A DNA stretch of 64,000 nucleotides. It comes from Sciurus carolinensis (taxonomy: Eukaryota > Chordata > Mammalia > Rodentia > Sciuridae). Made by a program: the position numbers and the translations under genes. Below, piece by piece: positions 52,370 through 63,094 of the stretch. Positions within the stretch are counted from its first letter, which is position 1; each line of letters opens with the position of its first letter. The stretch is taken from the NCBI RefSeq assembly GCF_902686445.1, contig NC_062219.1, positions 114,143,160-114,207,159 of the forward strand. Reading direction: 5' to 3'. The notes beneath the pieces were generated by a model. The model had not been told where the DNA came from and searched no databases. It saw only the letters and a program-made list of their open reading frames with translations.

Positions 52370-52640
52370 CCTAACGAAACGGAACCACTGCCAGATGAAA
52401 TATATTACTATTAAATACTTAATTCTTCTAGTGAGCAGAGAGCAGGCAGTATGAATACGATTATTAAAGAAAATTACTTTGGCTGATCAGATATTTCTGC
52501 ATACTAATTTCTGACCCCTCTTCCCTCACTCCCGCTTCTCATCCCTTAGAGACCAGGACAGATAAAATTCCATCACAAATAGCTGATTACCGAGGCTTGC
52601 ATTAAAAATCACATTTTCCCCCTGCCTCTCTCTCTTTGTG
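52370..52640. promoter_or_regulatory. AT-rich candidate enhancer block
   Basis: Repeat-free: 'atattactattaaatactta', 'gattattaaagaaaattact', 'tgcatactaatttctg', 'ggacagataaaattcc' (GATA core) and 'tgcattaaaaatcac'. Confidence 0.5.
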
Positions 52641-53129
52641 CCTCTGCTACGCTGATGTCCTTGCTTAGAGAACGGGTGCCACTAGGTAGCAGCTACCCTT
52701 TGGACAACACTGTAGAGACACTATTTCTTCCTTCTATTCCTTTCCCTCTATATTTTCTCCAATATCATCAGATCCACTATTCCAACGAGTTCTCTAAATG
52801 GACAGAAGATCCTACAAGCTCAAGGGACTCTGCTGTCACCAACTCAAAGGTCTCAGCAGTCTCTTGCTCCAGGGTTCTATGCTTAAACATTGTGGGAATG
52901 CCCACCAACCAAGATGGCTGACTTTGTACTTGGTGCGATGTCAGAGTCTTGGGAGGGACAGGAAGTAGGATCAGAGGCCCCACCCCAAAGGGGAGGGACT
53001 TCCTAACTGTTCAGAACTTTCTGATTGGCCAAACTTTAGGCTTCTTTGTAAACATCTGGGGAATACAGAGTGAGGGAGTTCATTCATTTGCCCATTAAAG
53101 TCAGCAAGCTTTTACATGTGTATACAGGC
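52641..53129. other. Unassigned DNA, no gene seen
   Basis: No transposon or exon assigned. Confidence 0.3.
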
Positions 53130-53350
53130 ATATATGTATCTCCAATGTTGAACTCAGTGAGACTTTCTATGCCTTGTTTTTCTCATCTGCAAAATGGGGA
53201 TAACAGCAATGCATACTTCCTATGATTGTTGTGAGGATTGATGAGTTAATATACAAAAAGTACTTAGAACACTGGCTGGCACTGAACACAGACCATGTAA
53301 GGATCAGTTATTGTTGCTGTTATTACTATAGCTACATACAATTTTTAAAT
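53130..53350 (+). mobile_element. MIR
   Basis: 'tctgcaaaatggggataaca', 'gattgttgtgaggattgatg' and 'agaacactggctggcactga' are MIR. Confidence 0.88.
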
Positions 53351-54379
53351 GTACTCTCCACCTGTTCTTGAATGATACTTTCCCACAATTACCTCTTAGG
53401 AGGGAGTTTCTCCAGGCTTCTTTCCTGGATCCTCACTTGGCCCAAAAAGTTCTTAAAGCTTCAATGACCCTCAGCCCCACTCAGAGCCCCCCTACCTGAG
53501 TTCAGGCTGCTGATGCTAGATGCCAGGACAATAACCGGGGTTCTGATGACTGGAGATGGTTGGGGAGTGAGCTAAAAATACACCCATTCCCCCACAATCC
53601 CATAAGCCTTCAATTTACCTGCTTTTATAAAAAGATGCTTCCTTAGGTGTCACTGGGTGGAAGGTATAATTACAGCCTGGGAATGTTAATTCCCTTGCTC
53701 CTGATATGCAGATCACTGCTCGGCGGGGCTCCTGTCCTCGGAGACTTGGGAGGGAGGTGGGCAGGCACCAGAAGCGGGTTAGGATGGGGGCAATGCCAGG
53801 CCTAGAGGCCTGTAGGAACATGCCCTAAAACGAACCTGGGCCAGGGGAGCTGGGTGAGGCCAGGAGGAGGTGCCTTCTCAAACCTGGCCACCCCCAGGAA
53901 TTTCTCGGAGGCCTGGGGCTGGACAAAGTGGATACCCAGGACCGAGACTCTGACAGACTGTGGCGAAGAGCCTGTTCCAGGTCTCACACCTGAGCCACAT
54001 CAGCAGCCCAGAGCTCACTTTCCTCATCTTTCAAATGCACTGCCTGCACTGCTTTGGCCTCTAGGTCACAGTGAAACGTCCCCCCCCCCCCCCCCAGCAC
54101 CTAGGTCTGCGGCAGTAACCTAGACTTTCATCCCTAATGTGTTCTATCAGGGAATGGAGAGTCTGCTCCAGGGCGGTCCCGGATCAGGGCAGCAGAGATC
54201 ACAGTGCAGAGGGAGAAGGAAATGAAGATGGCCCTAGGAGGGTGTGGCTGGAGCTATGGCATCAGGAAGCCGAGGGTGTTCCAGGAGTCAGGGCACAGCA
54301 TCCTCACCCAGACCAGGGGTCCCTACTGAGCTTTGAAGAATATGGCCTGCAGGTCTCCCTGCTCCCGCCCTGTCTCCCT
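53351..54379. other. Unassigned DNA with C16 run
   Basis: No gene seen. C16 lies at 54080-54095, and 'ctttcctcatctttcaaatg' near 54020 may be a MIR scrap. Confidence 0.4.
54080..54095 (+). repeat. C16 homopolymer
   Basis: Sixteen consecutive C residues, G-run on the minus strand. Confidence 0.9.
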
Positions 54380-54665
54380 TCAGTCTGCGATACACAGCTA
54401 GAGACCCTCATAAAACCTAGAAGAGACCTCGTCACTCTGCTGACGCCCGCGCTGATTCCCCAGTTCCCTCAGAGTCATGGTGGCCTCGAGGCCTCCTCTC
54501 CTTCCTTGCTGGAGTTTCCACAGCACCCGCTGTCCTATCTATTTTACTTCTTTATATTGTAAAGGGCAAAGATCTTCAGTCTGTGTCATCCTGTCTTGTT
54601 CCCAGGGCTCAGAACAGTGCTAGGCACACAGTAGGTGCTTATGAAGTGTTTCCGAATGAATGGGA
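54380..54665 (+). mobile_element. L2 3' end
   Basis: 'gtcatcctgtcttgttccca', 'cagaacagtgctaggcacac' and 'agtaggtgcttatgaagtgt' are the L2 terminus. The 5' part is less certain. Confidence 0.75.
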
Positions 54666-55274
54666 CCCTCCAGGAAGACTTTCCCAGTGGAGGGAGGAGT
54701 GGGTGAAAAGCCAGAGGCAGGGGGAGGGCCCAGTGCCTTTGGGAAACTCTGGGGACTAGCGCCCACAGGAAAGAGGAAGAGGATGAGTTTGAGCGAGCCA
54801 TGGCATTTTTCTGTGGAAATGGTCCAGAGCAGGGCGCTTGACGTGACTAGATTTGCATTCCTGGAAGATCCTGTGGGCCACCAGGGAGGAGCACAGCATG
54901 GCTGGGGCTGCTGCCCACGCAGGATGCAGCGCGAGGCTCCTGCCTGGGGCCAGGCTGGTGTGGAGGGAGGGAGTCCTGGGTGGGAGGCAAGGCCTCAGGC
55001 TTCCTCTCCCTTCTCCAAAACAGTCTTCCTGCTCCCAAAAGACCCCAACCCCAGTCGGCCTGCCCCCAAGTGACTCTGTCCCTGGAAGACGCCCTCTCTT
55101 CAATACTCCGCTCAATCCCTGCGTCTGGCTCCATCCCTCTGTCTTCGCTGATGTCTTCAGAATGACAGCCACTCCTGTCACTGCCCAGTCACACCCGAGA
55201 GGGCAGCAGTTCATGAGGGCTTTTTCCATGAGCTTCCTGAAGGGAGGGACTGTGTCCTTTCTCTTGCAAGCCTA
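54666..55274. other. Unassigned DNA, no gene seen
   Basis: Open frames of 95-157 codons overlap on both strands with no recognised family. Confidence 0.35.
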
Positions 55275-55480
55275 AGAGAGTCATACAGTGCTTTAGAGCC
55301 TGGAATTTTCACCTCTTGGGATCTTGAGTTTCCATCCTAAGGCTCCAATTTAGTAACTGATCGACTCTAAGTAAGTCATTTTCCCATCTGTAAGATGGGA
55401 ATATAAATATCCCCACCTCGTGGCTGTGTTCTGGAGGCTAACTGAGCTAATGCATGCAAAAAGCAAGACATGGGGTGCTT
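55275..55480 (+). mobile_element. MIR
   Basis: 'aagtcattttcccatctgta', 'agatgggaatataaatatcc' and 'ggctaactgagctaatgcat' are MIR. Confidence 0.75.
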
Positions 55481-55524
55481 TAGACATCTTGCTCTTCCTC
55501 ACTGCCTTTCACCAGCCTGTAAAT

Positions 55525-55635
55525 AGTTAACTGCATCGTCATCATAGACTCTTCTCTACTAGGCTGCAGGCACCCGAGGGCAGGCATAGCGTATAGTCAT
55601 AGCTGTTAAATAAATGTGCCCAATGAGTGGACTGC
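55525..55635 (+). mobile_element. L2 3' end
   Basis: 'aggctgcaggcacccgaggg' and 'ctgttaaataaatgtgccca' match the L2 end. Confidence 0.65.
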
Positions 55636-55690
55636 TGTATTATTAAACATGCAGCACATTGAGTTCAACTGCTAAGGAGGAGAGGATCCT

Positions 55691-55863
55691 GCTGGGCGCA
55701 GTGTGCACGCCTGTGATCTCAGCAACTGGAGAGACTGAGGCTGGAGGATCACGAATTCCAGGCCAGCTCAGCAACTGAGCAAGACCCTGCCTCAAAATAA
55801 AAAATAATACAAAAGACTGAGGATGTAGCTCAGTGGTAAAGTGCCTGAAGATTCAATCTCCAG

Positions 55864-55890
<27 letters not shown>
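55691..55890 (+). mobile_element. B1-dID SINE
   Basis: 'gcacgcctgtgatctcagca', 'gaggatgtagctcagtggta', 'caatctccagta', A-tail. 'aggatcct' repeats at both flanks. Confidence 0.92.
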
Positions 55891-55894
<4 letters not shown>

Positions 55895-55899
55895 ATCCT

Positions 55900-56390
55900 A
55901 ATCAAATCAAGTCAAATGGACCTTGACTCCCAGTGTCATGTGGGAGCTCAGAGTGAACTTCCCCCAGCACACAGCACAAGCAGGATGGCCTGGGAGGAGA
56001 AGTGGAGGTCTGAGCCTCCGACCCTCAACCAGGGCCTGGGCCCAGCCTAGAGCAGGGCCAGTGGCTGCCTTGGCCCCCGCTCCCACTCTGGACGAAGGAT
56101 CCTGGAATCAGAGGTGGGGTAGGCTCCCTGGTGGACCCTCTGTGGAGCTGGAGACCTGAGATGCTGCAGTGCACATGTCCCAAGGTTGCACATACACAGG
56201 GCCAGGAATGTTTATTTTTCCTTATTGACTTTCTCCAAATAAACCCCTGGCCAGCAGAAAGGGGCTCCCGGCAGCAGATGTTTACCCAGTGTTTGTGATA
56301 AAGCGCCTTCTCCATAGCAACAGGTGGCAATGTGCAGCTCTTGGGGAACCTGGCAGGGCCTCCCAACAGGACTGTGCTTACTCAAAGGGA
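55900..56390. other. Unassigned DNA, no gene seen
   Basis: No transposon or exon assigned. Confidence 0.3.
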
Positions 56391-56470
56391 AAAAAAAAGG
56401 CAGAGAGGGAAGGAAGGAAGGAAGGGAGGGAGGAGGTAGGGAGGAGGGAGAGACAGAGGAGGAAGAAAGC
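56391..56470 (+). repeat. Purine-rich (GGAA/GGGA)n tract
   Basis: Imperfect ggaa and ggga repeats, almost purely purine over 70 bases. Confidence 0.85.
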
Positions 56471-56748
56471 ACAGAGAAAGAGCCATTGGGATGCCGGGGG
56501 CTGGGAAGTGAACAGAAGGAAGGAAGGAAGAACAGCAGGTCAAAAATGGAGTTCAGAGGACTCTATCCTCAGGGAGGCTGCCACGAGAGTTCCACTGGGT
56601 CCAGTTCAGGAAAAGGCCATCTGTTGTGCAGGGAAGCGTGTCCCGTGTTGGCTTGGGTGCCTGTGAGCAGGGCCACTTGCAGAGGAGCAGTGGGTACCTG
56701 CTCACCGTGTGAGTCCAAGGAATTGTGTATTCAAGTTTGTGTGTATGT

Positions 56749-56749
<1 letters not shown>

Positions 56750-56782
<33 letters not shown>
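56750..56782 (+). repeat. (TG)16 microsatellite
   Basis: Uninterrupted dinucleotide run with shorter TG runs upstream. Confidence 0.95.
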
Positions 56783-56783
<1 letters not shown>

Positions 56784-56866
56784 CCTCTGCACTGGGACTG
56801 GAGGTGGTATGTGTTTCCTAGAGCCATTGTGGGGACATACAGACATGGTGTCTCAAAACAACAGAG

Positions 56867-57006
56867 GCCGGGGCTGTAGCTCAGTGGAGAGCGCTTGCCT
56901 AGCATGTGTGGGGTACTGGGTTTCATCCTGAGCACCGCATAAAAATAAATAAATAAAATAAAGGCATGCTGTCGATCTACAACTAAGAACAAAACAAAAC
57001 AAAAAA
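56867..57006 (+). mobile_element. Long ID variant with extra tail
   Basis: 'ggggctgtagctcagtggag', 'agcgcttgcctagcatgtgt', then tail 'aaataaataaataaaataaa' and 'gtcgatctacaactaag'. Confidence 0.92.
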
Positions 57007-57009
57007 TTG

Positions 57010-57340
57010 CAGAGGGATCTCTTCCTTCAGTTCTAAGGTCAGAAGTTTGAGACCACTGTGTCACCAAGGTTGGAAGGGAGACTGTGCCCCTGCATTCCCC
57101 CTCCTGGGGACTATGTTCCTTGGCTTGCAGGTGAGTCCTTTTAATGTGTGTTTCTGTGGCTGTGGCTAAATTTCCCTCTTTTCATGAGGGCACCAGCCCT
57201 AATCAGTATGACCTCATCTTAACTTGATTTCATCTGCCAAGATCCTATTTCCAAAGAACGTCACATGCACAGGGACTGGAGGTTAGAACCTGAAGGTATT
57301 TGGGGGGACACAATTGTACCCTCTGCCGGGAGGGTCAAGA
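57010..57340. mobile_element. Ancient mammalian repeat, family not assigned
   Basis: 'tgttccttggcttgcaggtg', 'tgacctcatcttaacttgat', 'ttcatctgccaagatcctat' and 'ggggggacacaattg' match a familiar medium-reiteration repeat, possibly an LTR, that I cannot name with certainty. Confidence 0.6.
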
Positions 57341-57544
57341 TAAAAGCAGGGATGACTGCACACAGACTCTTAGAGAGCAGGCAGCTCTCTCTTGTTCTCC
57401 CCCTTCCTTCTGCGAGGGAGAAGTGGGGGTCCAGAGTGACGGAGGGAGCTGCCTCACCGCCTCAGAGGGCTGAAGTCCTCCAGCAGCAGGGAGAGGGGGA
57501 CTTGGGCATGAGGAGGGGTGAGAGGGTGACCTGGGAGCTGGCAC

Positions 57545-57722
57545 CCATGTCCTTGACTCACTACTTGTGTGATCTTGGAAAAGTTATTTCGTTCCCCCAG
57601 TGCCTGTTTCCTCACTGGAATAAAAATACCCATGTGGGAGAGTCCTGAGAGTAGCGAGTCACTTAGGACGGTGCCTGCCGTGTCGCGGGAACTCCCAGAG
57701 CATGGGCCATGATGAGTATTAC
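57545..57722 (+). mobile_element. MIR
   Basis: 'ctacttgtgtgatcttggaa', 'tgcctgtttcctcactggaa' and 'acggtgcctgccgtg' are MIR. Confidence 0.75.
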
Positions 57723-57723
57723 T

Positions 57724-57848
57724 ATTTTTTAGTTGTAGATGGACACAATACCTTTATTTTATATATTTTTATGTGGTGCTGAGGACCAAACTCAGGGCTT
57801 CACACGTGCGAGGCAAGCGCTCCACCACTGAGCCACATCCCAGCCCCA
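57724..57848 (-). mobile_element. Long ID variant with extra tail
   Basis: Plus-strand text begins 'ttttttagttgtagatggac' and 'acaatacctttattttatat', then 'gtggtgctgaggaccaaact' and 'actgagccacatcccagccc'. It is opposite in orientation to the copy at 56867. Confidence 0.93.
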
Positions 57849-58231
57849 CATAGACCATTCTTGTTCCTTCCCATGAGCCTTGGTTTCTCCAGGGGAGCGT
57901 GGAGAGCCACTTGGGAATGCCACGGCAGCACGGTGTCCACTCCTGCAGATGTCAGCCTTTGTTCCAGGAGTTGAAGCAGTGACCAGGTACCCAGGGGGTA
58001 CAGTTTGACATGGGTACAGCCTCGGCAGATTTTGTCCCAGAAGCCTGATGTGGGCGAGGTATGAGCGGGGGATCTTCAGGGGGACACGGGGCACGCTGCC
58101 TGAGCGGATAGGCGCACACCCACCCTGTGCCCCAGCTCATCCGGACGCTCACACGAGGAGACAGCCTGCACGGCAGTGCCGCACCTGATGCGGGTGAAGG
58201 GATCTGTGACCAGGCTGAAAGGACACACGCT

Positions 58232-58234
<3 letters not shown>
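57849..58234. other. Unassigned DNA, no gene seen
   Basis: No transposon or exon assigned. Confidence 0.3.

Positions 58235-58272
<38 letters not shown>
58235..58272 (+). repeat. (AC)19 microsatellite
   Basis: Uninterrupted dinucleotide run. Confidence 0.95.
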
Positions 58273-58274
<2 letters not shown>

Positions 58275-58384
58275 CAGAAACATCCCCCCACAGGTAGGCA
58301 CAGACACAGGCTTCAGCCACAGGAAACCCATATACCATCCCCTGGGTGCCAAGAGTCGGCACAGCACACCAAAGCCCAACATTA

Positions 58385-58500
58385 TTTGTTCATGCATAAG
58401 TCCTTCCTGAACACCTACTATGCATCAGGTATTGCTCTAGTCCCTGGAGAAACCCCAGAGGACAAACAGGAGATTACATTTTCATCCAGGAGACAGCAAG
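58385..58500 (-). mobile_element. L2 end
   Basis: 'gaacacctactatgcatcag', 'gtattgctctagtccctgga' and 'ggagattacattttcatcca' are reverse L2. Confidence 0.72.
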
Positions 58501-58519
58501 AAAAATGAAAAAGTGAATT

Positions 58520-59000
58520 ACATTGTACGGCAGAAGGAATTTAGCACCATGGCGCACGGGAAGGGGGCGGCAGGGCTCCATCCATCTCCCTGCTAGGCTG
58601 CCCTGAGGGCCCAGTCCAGCTGCTCACCCCCAGTGGGGCGGCTGGGGACAGCGGCTCTGGGATGCTCCCCGGCCTCTGTCAGGGTCCCTACAGTGGCGTC
58701 TCTCCCCCGGGACGCACTGCTCTCTCATGCAGCATGTCATCCCCTCGTTACTATTCTAATCCTCATTACCGAAACGTCCTCGCACTCAAACGCAACAACC
58801 ACGCAGCCTGGCTGTTACACAGCCCTGTGGGGAGACAGGCCATGTTTGTGAGCTGCCGGAGAGAGCAGTCAGAGCAGCGGGGAGAGCTGACGCCTCCTGC
58901 AGCTGGGGGGGCGCTGCGGGTGTCAACGATTTCTTCCCTCTGTCCTCCTCTGTCCTGTTATCAGCCCTACCAAGGAGGATAATTGTTTACTCTAGTGTGT
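58520..59000. promoter_or_regulatory. Repeat-free, moderately CpG-rich block
   Basis: 'cctcgttactattctaatcc', 'tcattaccgaaacgtcctcg', 'gtcaacgatttcttccctct' within GC-rich flanks. No exon supported. Confidence 0.35.
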
Positions 59001-59059
59001 GCCTGCCACCCACAGATCCACCAGGACCTCAGAGCCTGGCCCCGCCCTCCCCCTCCTCC

Positions 59060-59130
59060 ATCTTTTCAGTCAGCCACCTGCAAGAGTGTCGGGCACACAG
59101 TAGGTGCTACATAAATGCCATTTGAAAGCA
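59060..59130 (+). mobile_element. L2 terminal scrap
   Basis: 'gtgtcgggcacacagtaggt' followed by 'gctacataaatgccattt'. Confidence 0.65.
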
Positions 59131-59344
59131 GAGCAGGATAGGAATCAAAGCAAATGCAGGGTTCGGTGGGGCAGAAGCATGGCTGGAGGGTGGGTAACAG
59201 GAGGTGGGAAGGGTGAGAGGAGATCAGAAGGCTCCCCTATTCCTGCCCCAAACAGCTAGTCCTTGACCCACCATTATAGGCTCAGCCCTTGGGCCAAGCC
59301 TGTCCTCCTTTCCCAAGGATCTCTTATAAAAGGCAAATGTATCC

Positions 59345-59480
59345 CTGTGAAATACAAGTACTTGGTGACCAACATCGTGGTGGTGAATGACCTTGGCCCA
59401 GTCCTTGAACTTTGCTGGGCCCCAGCGCCCTGGTCTGTCCTGTGGGATATGATTCCTGCCTTCCTCTGGCTGTGGACAGG
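59345..59480 (+). mobile_element. Probable MIR
   Basis: 'atgaccttggcccagtcctt' and the following text fit a diverged MIR. Confidence 0.5.
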
Positions 59481-59884
59481 GTGACTGAGTGGCTCCTCCC
59501 ACTGCGTCCAGCACTGCACCCAGCTGGCAGGGACTTCTCCTTGGCACATGGCAGGCTGGTCACCCTGTGAAGCAGGTAGGCATATTCTTCCAACAAGACA
59601 AGCCACTGGGGCAGGACGGAATGAAGGCGAGCTGCTTGGCTAATAGATTCCCCAGGGCCGGCAGGCCTCAGCCTTGCTGAAGAGACTGGTGGGCCGGGTT
59701 GGGGCCTGAGGGATTTGGAGACTCTGGCAGCTGGATGGGCTCAGGCCCCTGTGACAGATCTCTGCAAGCTGAGGCACAGGGCCAGTATCTGTGGAGAGGG
59801 TACCTGGGAGGGGGAAGCGGGAAGGTGAGAAAGCGGGACGGCAGGTTTACTTCCGGCCCCGTGCGAGGAGCACAGGGGAGACAA
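59481..59884. other. Unassigned DNA, no gene seen
   Basis: No transposon or exon assigned. Confidence 0.3.
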
Positions 59885-59990
59885 GTAGAGAACAGAGCCC
59901 TCAAAGTTTCCAGCACATTCCTGCTAAAATTAGCCCCATCTTGCGTACGCGGCTCTATATTTAAACTCGAGGCCTGTCAGAGGCACTGCG
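59885..59990. promoter_or_regulatory. Small block with TEAD-like and MEF2-like sites
   Basis: ACATTCCT at 59915-59922 (TEAD-type) and CTATATTTAA at 59955-59964 (fits YTAWWWWTAR, MEF2-type) lie 33 bases apart in repeat-free DNA. Function inferred from motifs only. Confidence 0.35.
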
Positions 59991-60529
59991 CTGGGCCGCC
60001 AGCACATGCCAGCGGGTTGGGGCCCCGTGTGCTGCAGAGCTGCTGGGGCGTCCCTGGGCATGAGCAGGCTGCCTACCCACACCTGTCAGTGCAGAATCGC
60101 ATGGGATGCATGAGCAACGTGTGAGGCCTCCTGCTTCCTGTCCCAGTCTTTGGGTCAGAACCCTGGCAGGACAGACAGACACACAGGCATAAGGCAGCCA
60201 CAGGCGGAAGGGATGGGGGCAGACAGATGGAAAGACCACTCTGGGGGAACAAAATGAGGAGAAAGAAGCCAGAGGGGGGGAAGGGGCGAGGGCAGAGTAA
60301 ATGGTATCTGGAAAGTTCGACAGAAGGAGGCAGACAGCACTCCCCAGGCACTGTGAGGGGCAGGTGGTCCGGTGGTTGTGCCCCTGTCCAGAGGTGGTGG
60401 GCAGGGTCTCCAGGGAAGCTCAGCCTCCCAGAGGAGCTTGGTCCTCCCCACCGTGCACCCCTGCTGTGAGGGTGGGGGAGCCAAGCTGGTCCCCTCCTTC
60501 TGCCTGCTGCCCGCCCTCTCTAGGGAGGG
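59991..60529. other. Unassigned DNA, no gene seen
   Basis: No transposon or exon assigned. Confidence 0.3.
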
Positions 60530-60740
60530 CGCCGGCTGATAAGAAGCGACTTTTACCTGAGGCCTGGAACATTAACTTTGACACTGAAAAGGGGATATTT
60601 TATTACCCAGGAATATTTCTGCATCTCTTCAGACACCTTCTCACGTGGTCCTACCATGAGCTGCCAGTCTCTCCAGAGGACGCAAACGGCTGTCTGTTCA
60701 ACTGCTGCTCCAGCCCTAAACATGCCTCGAGGAGGGTATT
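60530..60740. promoter_or_regulatory. Repeat-free candidate block
   Basis: 'ccggctgataagaagcgact' (GATAAG), 'aacattaactttgacactga', 'gggatattttattacccagg' stand next to a SINE. Confidence 0.35.
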
Positions 60741-60915
60741 CTATTTTATTTTGGGTGCCAGGGATTGAACCAAGAGTGCTTAACCACTGAGCTCTTTTTA
60801 TTTTTCATTTTGAGACAGGTTCTTGCTCAGTTGCTGAGGCTGGCTCTGAACTTGTGATCCTCCTGCCTCAGCCTCCAGAGTTGCTAGGATTACAGGTGTG
60901 CACCACTGTGCCCGG
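60741..60915 (-). mobile_element. B1-dID SINE
   Basis: ID half 'gtgccagggattgaaccaag', B1 half 'tcctcctgcctcagcctcca' and 'ggattacaggtgtgcaccac'. Confidence 0.92.
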
Positions 60916-61114
60916 CAAGGGGGTATTTTGTATGGGGCGAGTGTCTCTCCTGAATGGCTGACCTCCCCCTGCTTGCCCTGCTGTTTTGCGTGTGCTCACC
61001 TGCACATGTGTGTGCCTGCGTTTGTGCTTGTGTGTGCAGGTGTGCATGCTGGGGACAGGCGAGGTGGTCTATGAGGTCCCCCAACAGGCCCTTCCTGCGG
61101 CAAGTCCACTCTGG

Positions 61115-61255
61115 TCACCAACCTGCAAACAGCCTCAGAAATCAGGGTCCACACCTCTTAGATTATGGATGGGACAACCGAGACTCACAGAGGGGGTGTG
61201 GTTAGCCCAGGGTCACTACTAACGTGGGTCTGAATTCTGGTTCCAAACTTGCCAT
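61115..61255 (-). mobile_element. MIR
   Basis: 'tgggacaaccgagactcaca', 'tagcccagggtcactactaa' and 'gtctgaattctggttcc' are reverse MIR. Confidence 0.72.
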
Positions 61256-61514
61256 GTGTGTCTCTCCTTTGGAGCTAAGCTCCTATCATCCTTAGTATGC
61301 TCTGGTCCTTTCTATCTGAGGCCTGGCTCTGATTTTCCAGGTAAGATAACCTACTGTCCTGGTTTTCCTGTGACTGTCCTGGTATGAGCAGGACATCCAA
61401 GCTGGGATGGTCGGTCACCCCGTTTCCAGGTTTACAACAATTTCCCCTTTTTTCTGGCTCTCAGAAATAGTTGTCAGCTTCCTCCACAGACTCAGTTCCC
61501 TTTTCCCACTCATA

Positions 61515-61640
61515 CTAACTCTGAAGATGACACTGTTGTACCCATTTGACAGGTGATAAAAGTGAGGTGCAGGGAGGTCACATGGCATGCCCTGCTGAGG
61601 CAAGAGCCAGGATTTGAACCTGAATGCCCCATTCCCGAGG
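61515..61640 (-). mobile_element. MIR
   Basis: 'acccatttgacaggtgataa', 'agtgaggtgcagggaggtca' and 'gagccaggatttgaacctga' are reverse MIR. Confidence 0.8.
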
Positions 61641-62164
61641 GACTCTCAGCCACTGGGCATCCCACCCTCGAGCCCTGCATGCCTAATATACAAGGTCTCC
61701 TCCTTCAGCCAAACTCAACCAAGCAAAGTCCCATGTCTCCTGAACCCCAGTGCCTGGCGTCGAGCCCGGGATGTGAAACACGCTGAGCCGGTGCCTGGCC
61801 TGGCCTCCCCTGCTTCCTTCTCACACCCCAGGCCACTGTCCGTAGGGCAGCAGGCCTTCCCAGTCCTCTTTCTCGCTCCCGTTTGGCGTCTTCTTGGCCC
61901 CTTAGCCCTGTTTTTCAGTCTCGAAAGCAGCTACTTTCTCGTGAGCCAGCAAAGTTCAGAGGAAATCCACGCACATGTTCTGAGAGTTTCCAGACTTGGT
62001 CTTTGGCCACCTCAGCCCCGCCCTCCACGCAGACCCAAGATGGAAGCGCCCCAGACTCGGACTCAGCAGCTGAGCCCCGAGGGCGGCCTCTGGCTTCTGG
62101 GGCCTCCGCGGCAGCCACCACTCCTGTGCAGATGTAATCCCCACGGAGGGGACGGGTGGTACGA
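61641..62164. other. Unassigned DNA, no gene seen
   Basis: The 200-codon frame at 61614-62216 begins in the MIR, so it is not a credible gene. CpGs are moderately frequent at 62000-62160. Confidence 0.4.
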
Positions 62165-62350
62165 CTCTTGCGGTTTACTCTGTATCCAGAAACCCTTAGT
62201 GAAATTACAGCTTTAATTCAATACAGCTGGCTGTACGTTATATTCCGTATAATTATCGTGTTATTATTATTATCACTTAGACAAAAGTTCAAACAAAGTT
62301 TATTGTAAATACCGTTTGACAGAAATAACTGGAAGAGTGGAGGGCTATTG
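62165..62350. promoter_or_regulatory. AT-rich repeat-free candidate element
   Basis: 'attacagctttaattcaata', 'cgtataattatcgtgttatt' and 'gttcaaacaaagtttattgt' lie between CpG-bearing DNA and old repeats. Suggestive of a regulatory element. Confidence 0.4.
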
Positions 62351-62439
62351 GCTTGCCTGAGTGACAGAGGGGAGCGGCCACTGCTGCTCCATGGGAGACC
62401 AGAGAAGGGGTCTCCTGGGGGTCCAGGTGGCAACCAGGC

Positions 62440-62554
62440 AGCAAGCGCTCTGGGTTGGGTGGGGCGAGGCAGCCCTGCCACCTTGGGCAAGTCCCCTCCC
62501 ACCTCTAGGCCCCAGTTCCCTTCTCTGGGGAGGAGAGGGGCTTCTTTAAGGCTA
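62440..62554 (+). mobile_element. Possible MIR
   Basis: 'ccaccttgggcaagtcccct' and 'ctaggccccagttcccttct' fit MIR. Confidence 0.45.
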
Positions 62555-63060
62555 CGATTATTGACTGAGACCTACTATGTGACGGCCCAGTTCTAGGCCT
62601 TGGAACGCAGTGGTCGACCAAGCAGACAAAAGTTCTGTCTTCATGGAGCTTTTATGTTCCAGTGCGAAGAAGGAAAGCAACCAAGAAATGCACAAATAAG
62701 TGTGCGTCGTATGTCAGGTAGCAATGAGCGACCTGAGGAAACTGAGTAGGATCAGGAGGTCAAAGGATTTTGGAGCAATTGGTGGTTTCAGGAAAGACCC
62801 TCCAAAGGGGTACACTGGAATAGGGGCTGGATAAAGTGAAGGAGTGATCTGTGAGAAGACAAAGTGGAAAACACTCCCAGCAGAGGAAGCAGCAAGTGCA
62901 AAGTCCCCGAGGCAGGAGCCTAGTTGACATGTTAGAGGAATAATGAGGTCAGCGTGCTCAGAGAAGAGGAAGGGAAGAGAACAGGGGTAGGAGATGAGGT
63001 CAGAGGGAGAGCAGGGCACAGAGGGTAAGGCCATGATCTGATTAGATTCAATTCAAACTA
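62555..63060 (-). mobile_element. L2 LINE 3' segment
   Basis: 'gactgagacctactatgtga', 'cttcatggagcttttatgtt', 'gaggaagcagcaagtgcaaa', 'gtccccgaggcaggagccta' and 'taggagatgaggtcagaggg' are in reverse L2 order. Confidence 0.88.
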
Positions 63061-63094
63061 GGATCTTCAAAGTTCCTTCTAACTCTGACTCTCC

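Noticed and set aside
58740..58810. Possible mitochondrial insertion ('ttactattctaatcctcatt')
   Set aside because: The resemblance is to base composition only. I could not match it to a mitochondrial gene, and flanks give no insertion signs.
61614..62216. 200-codon open frame, plus strand
   Set aside because: It starts inside a MIR copy and its sequence resembles no family I know.
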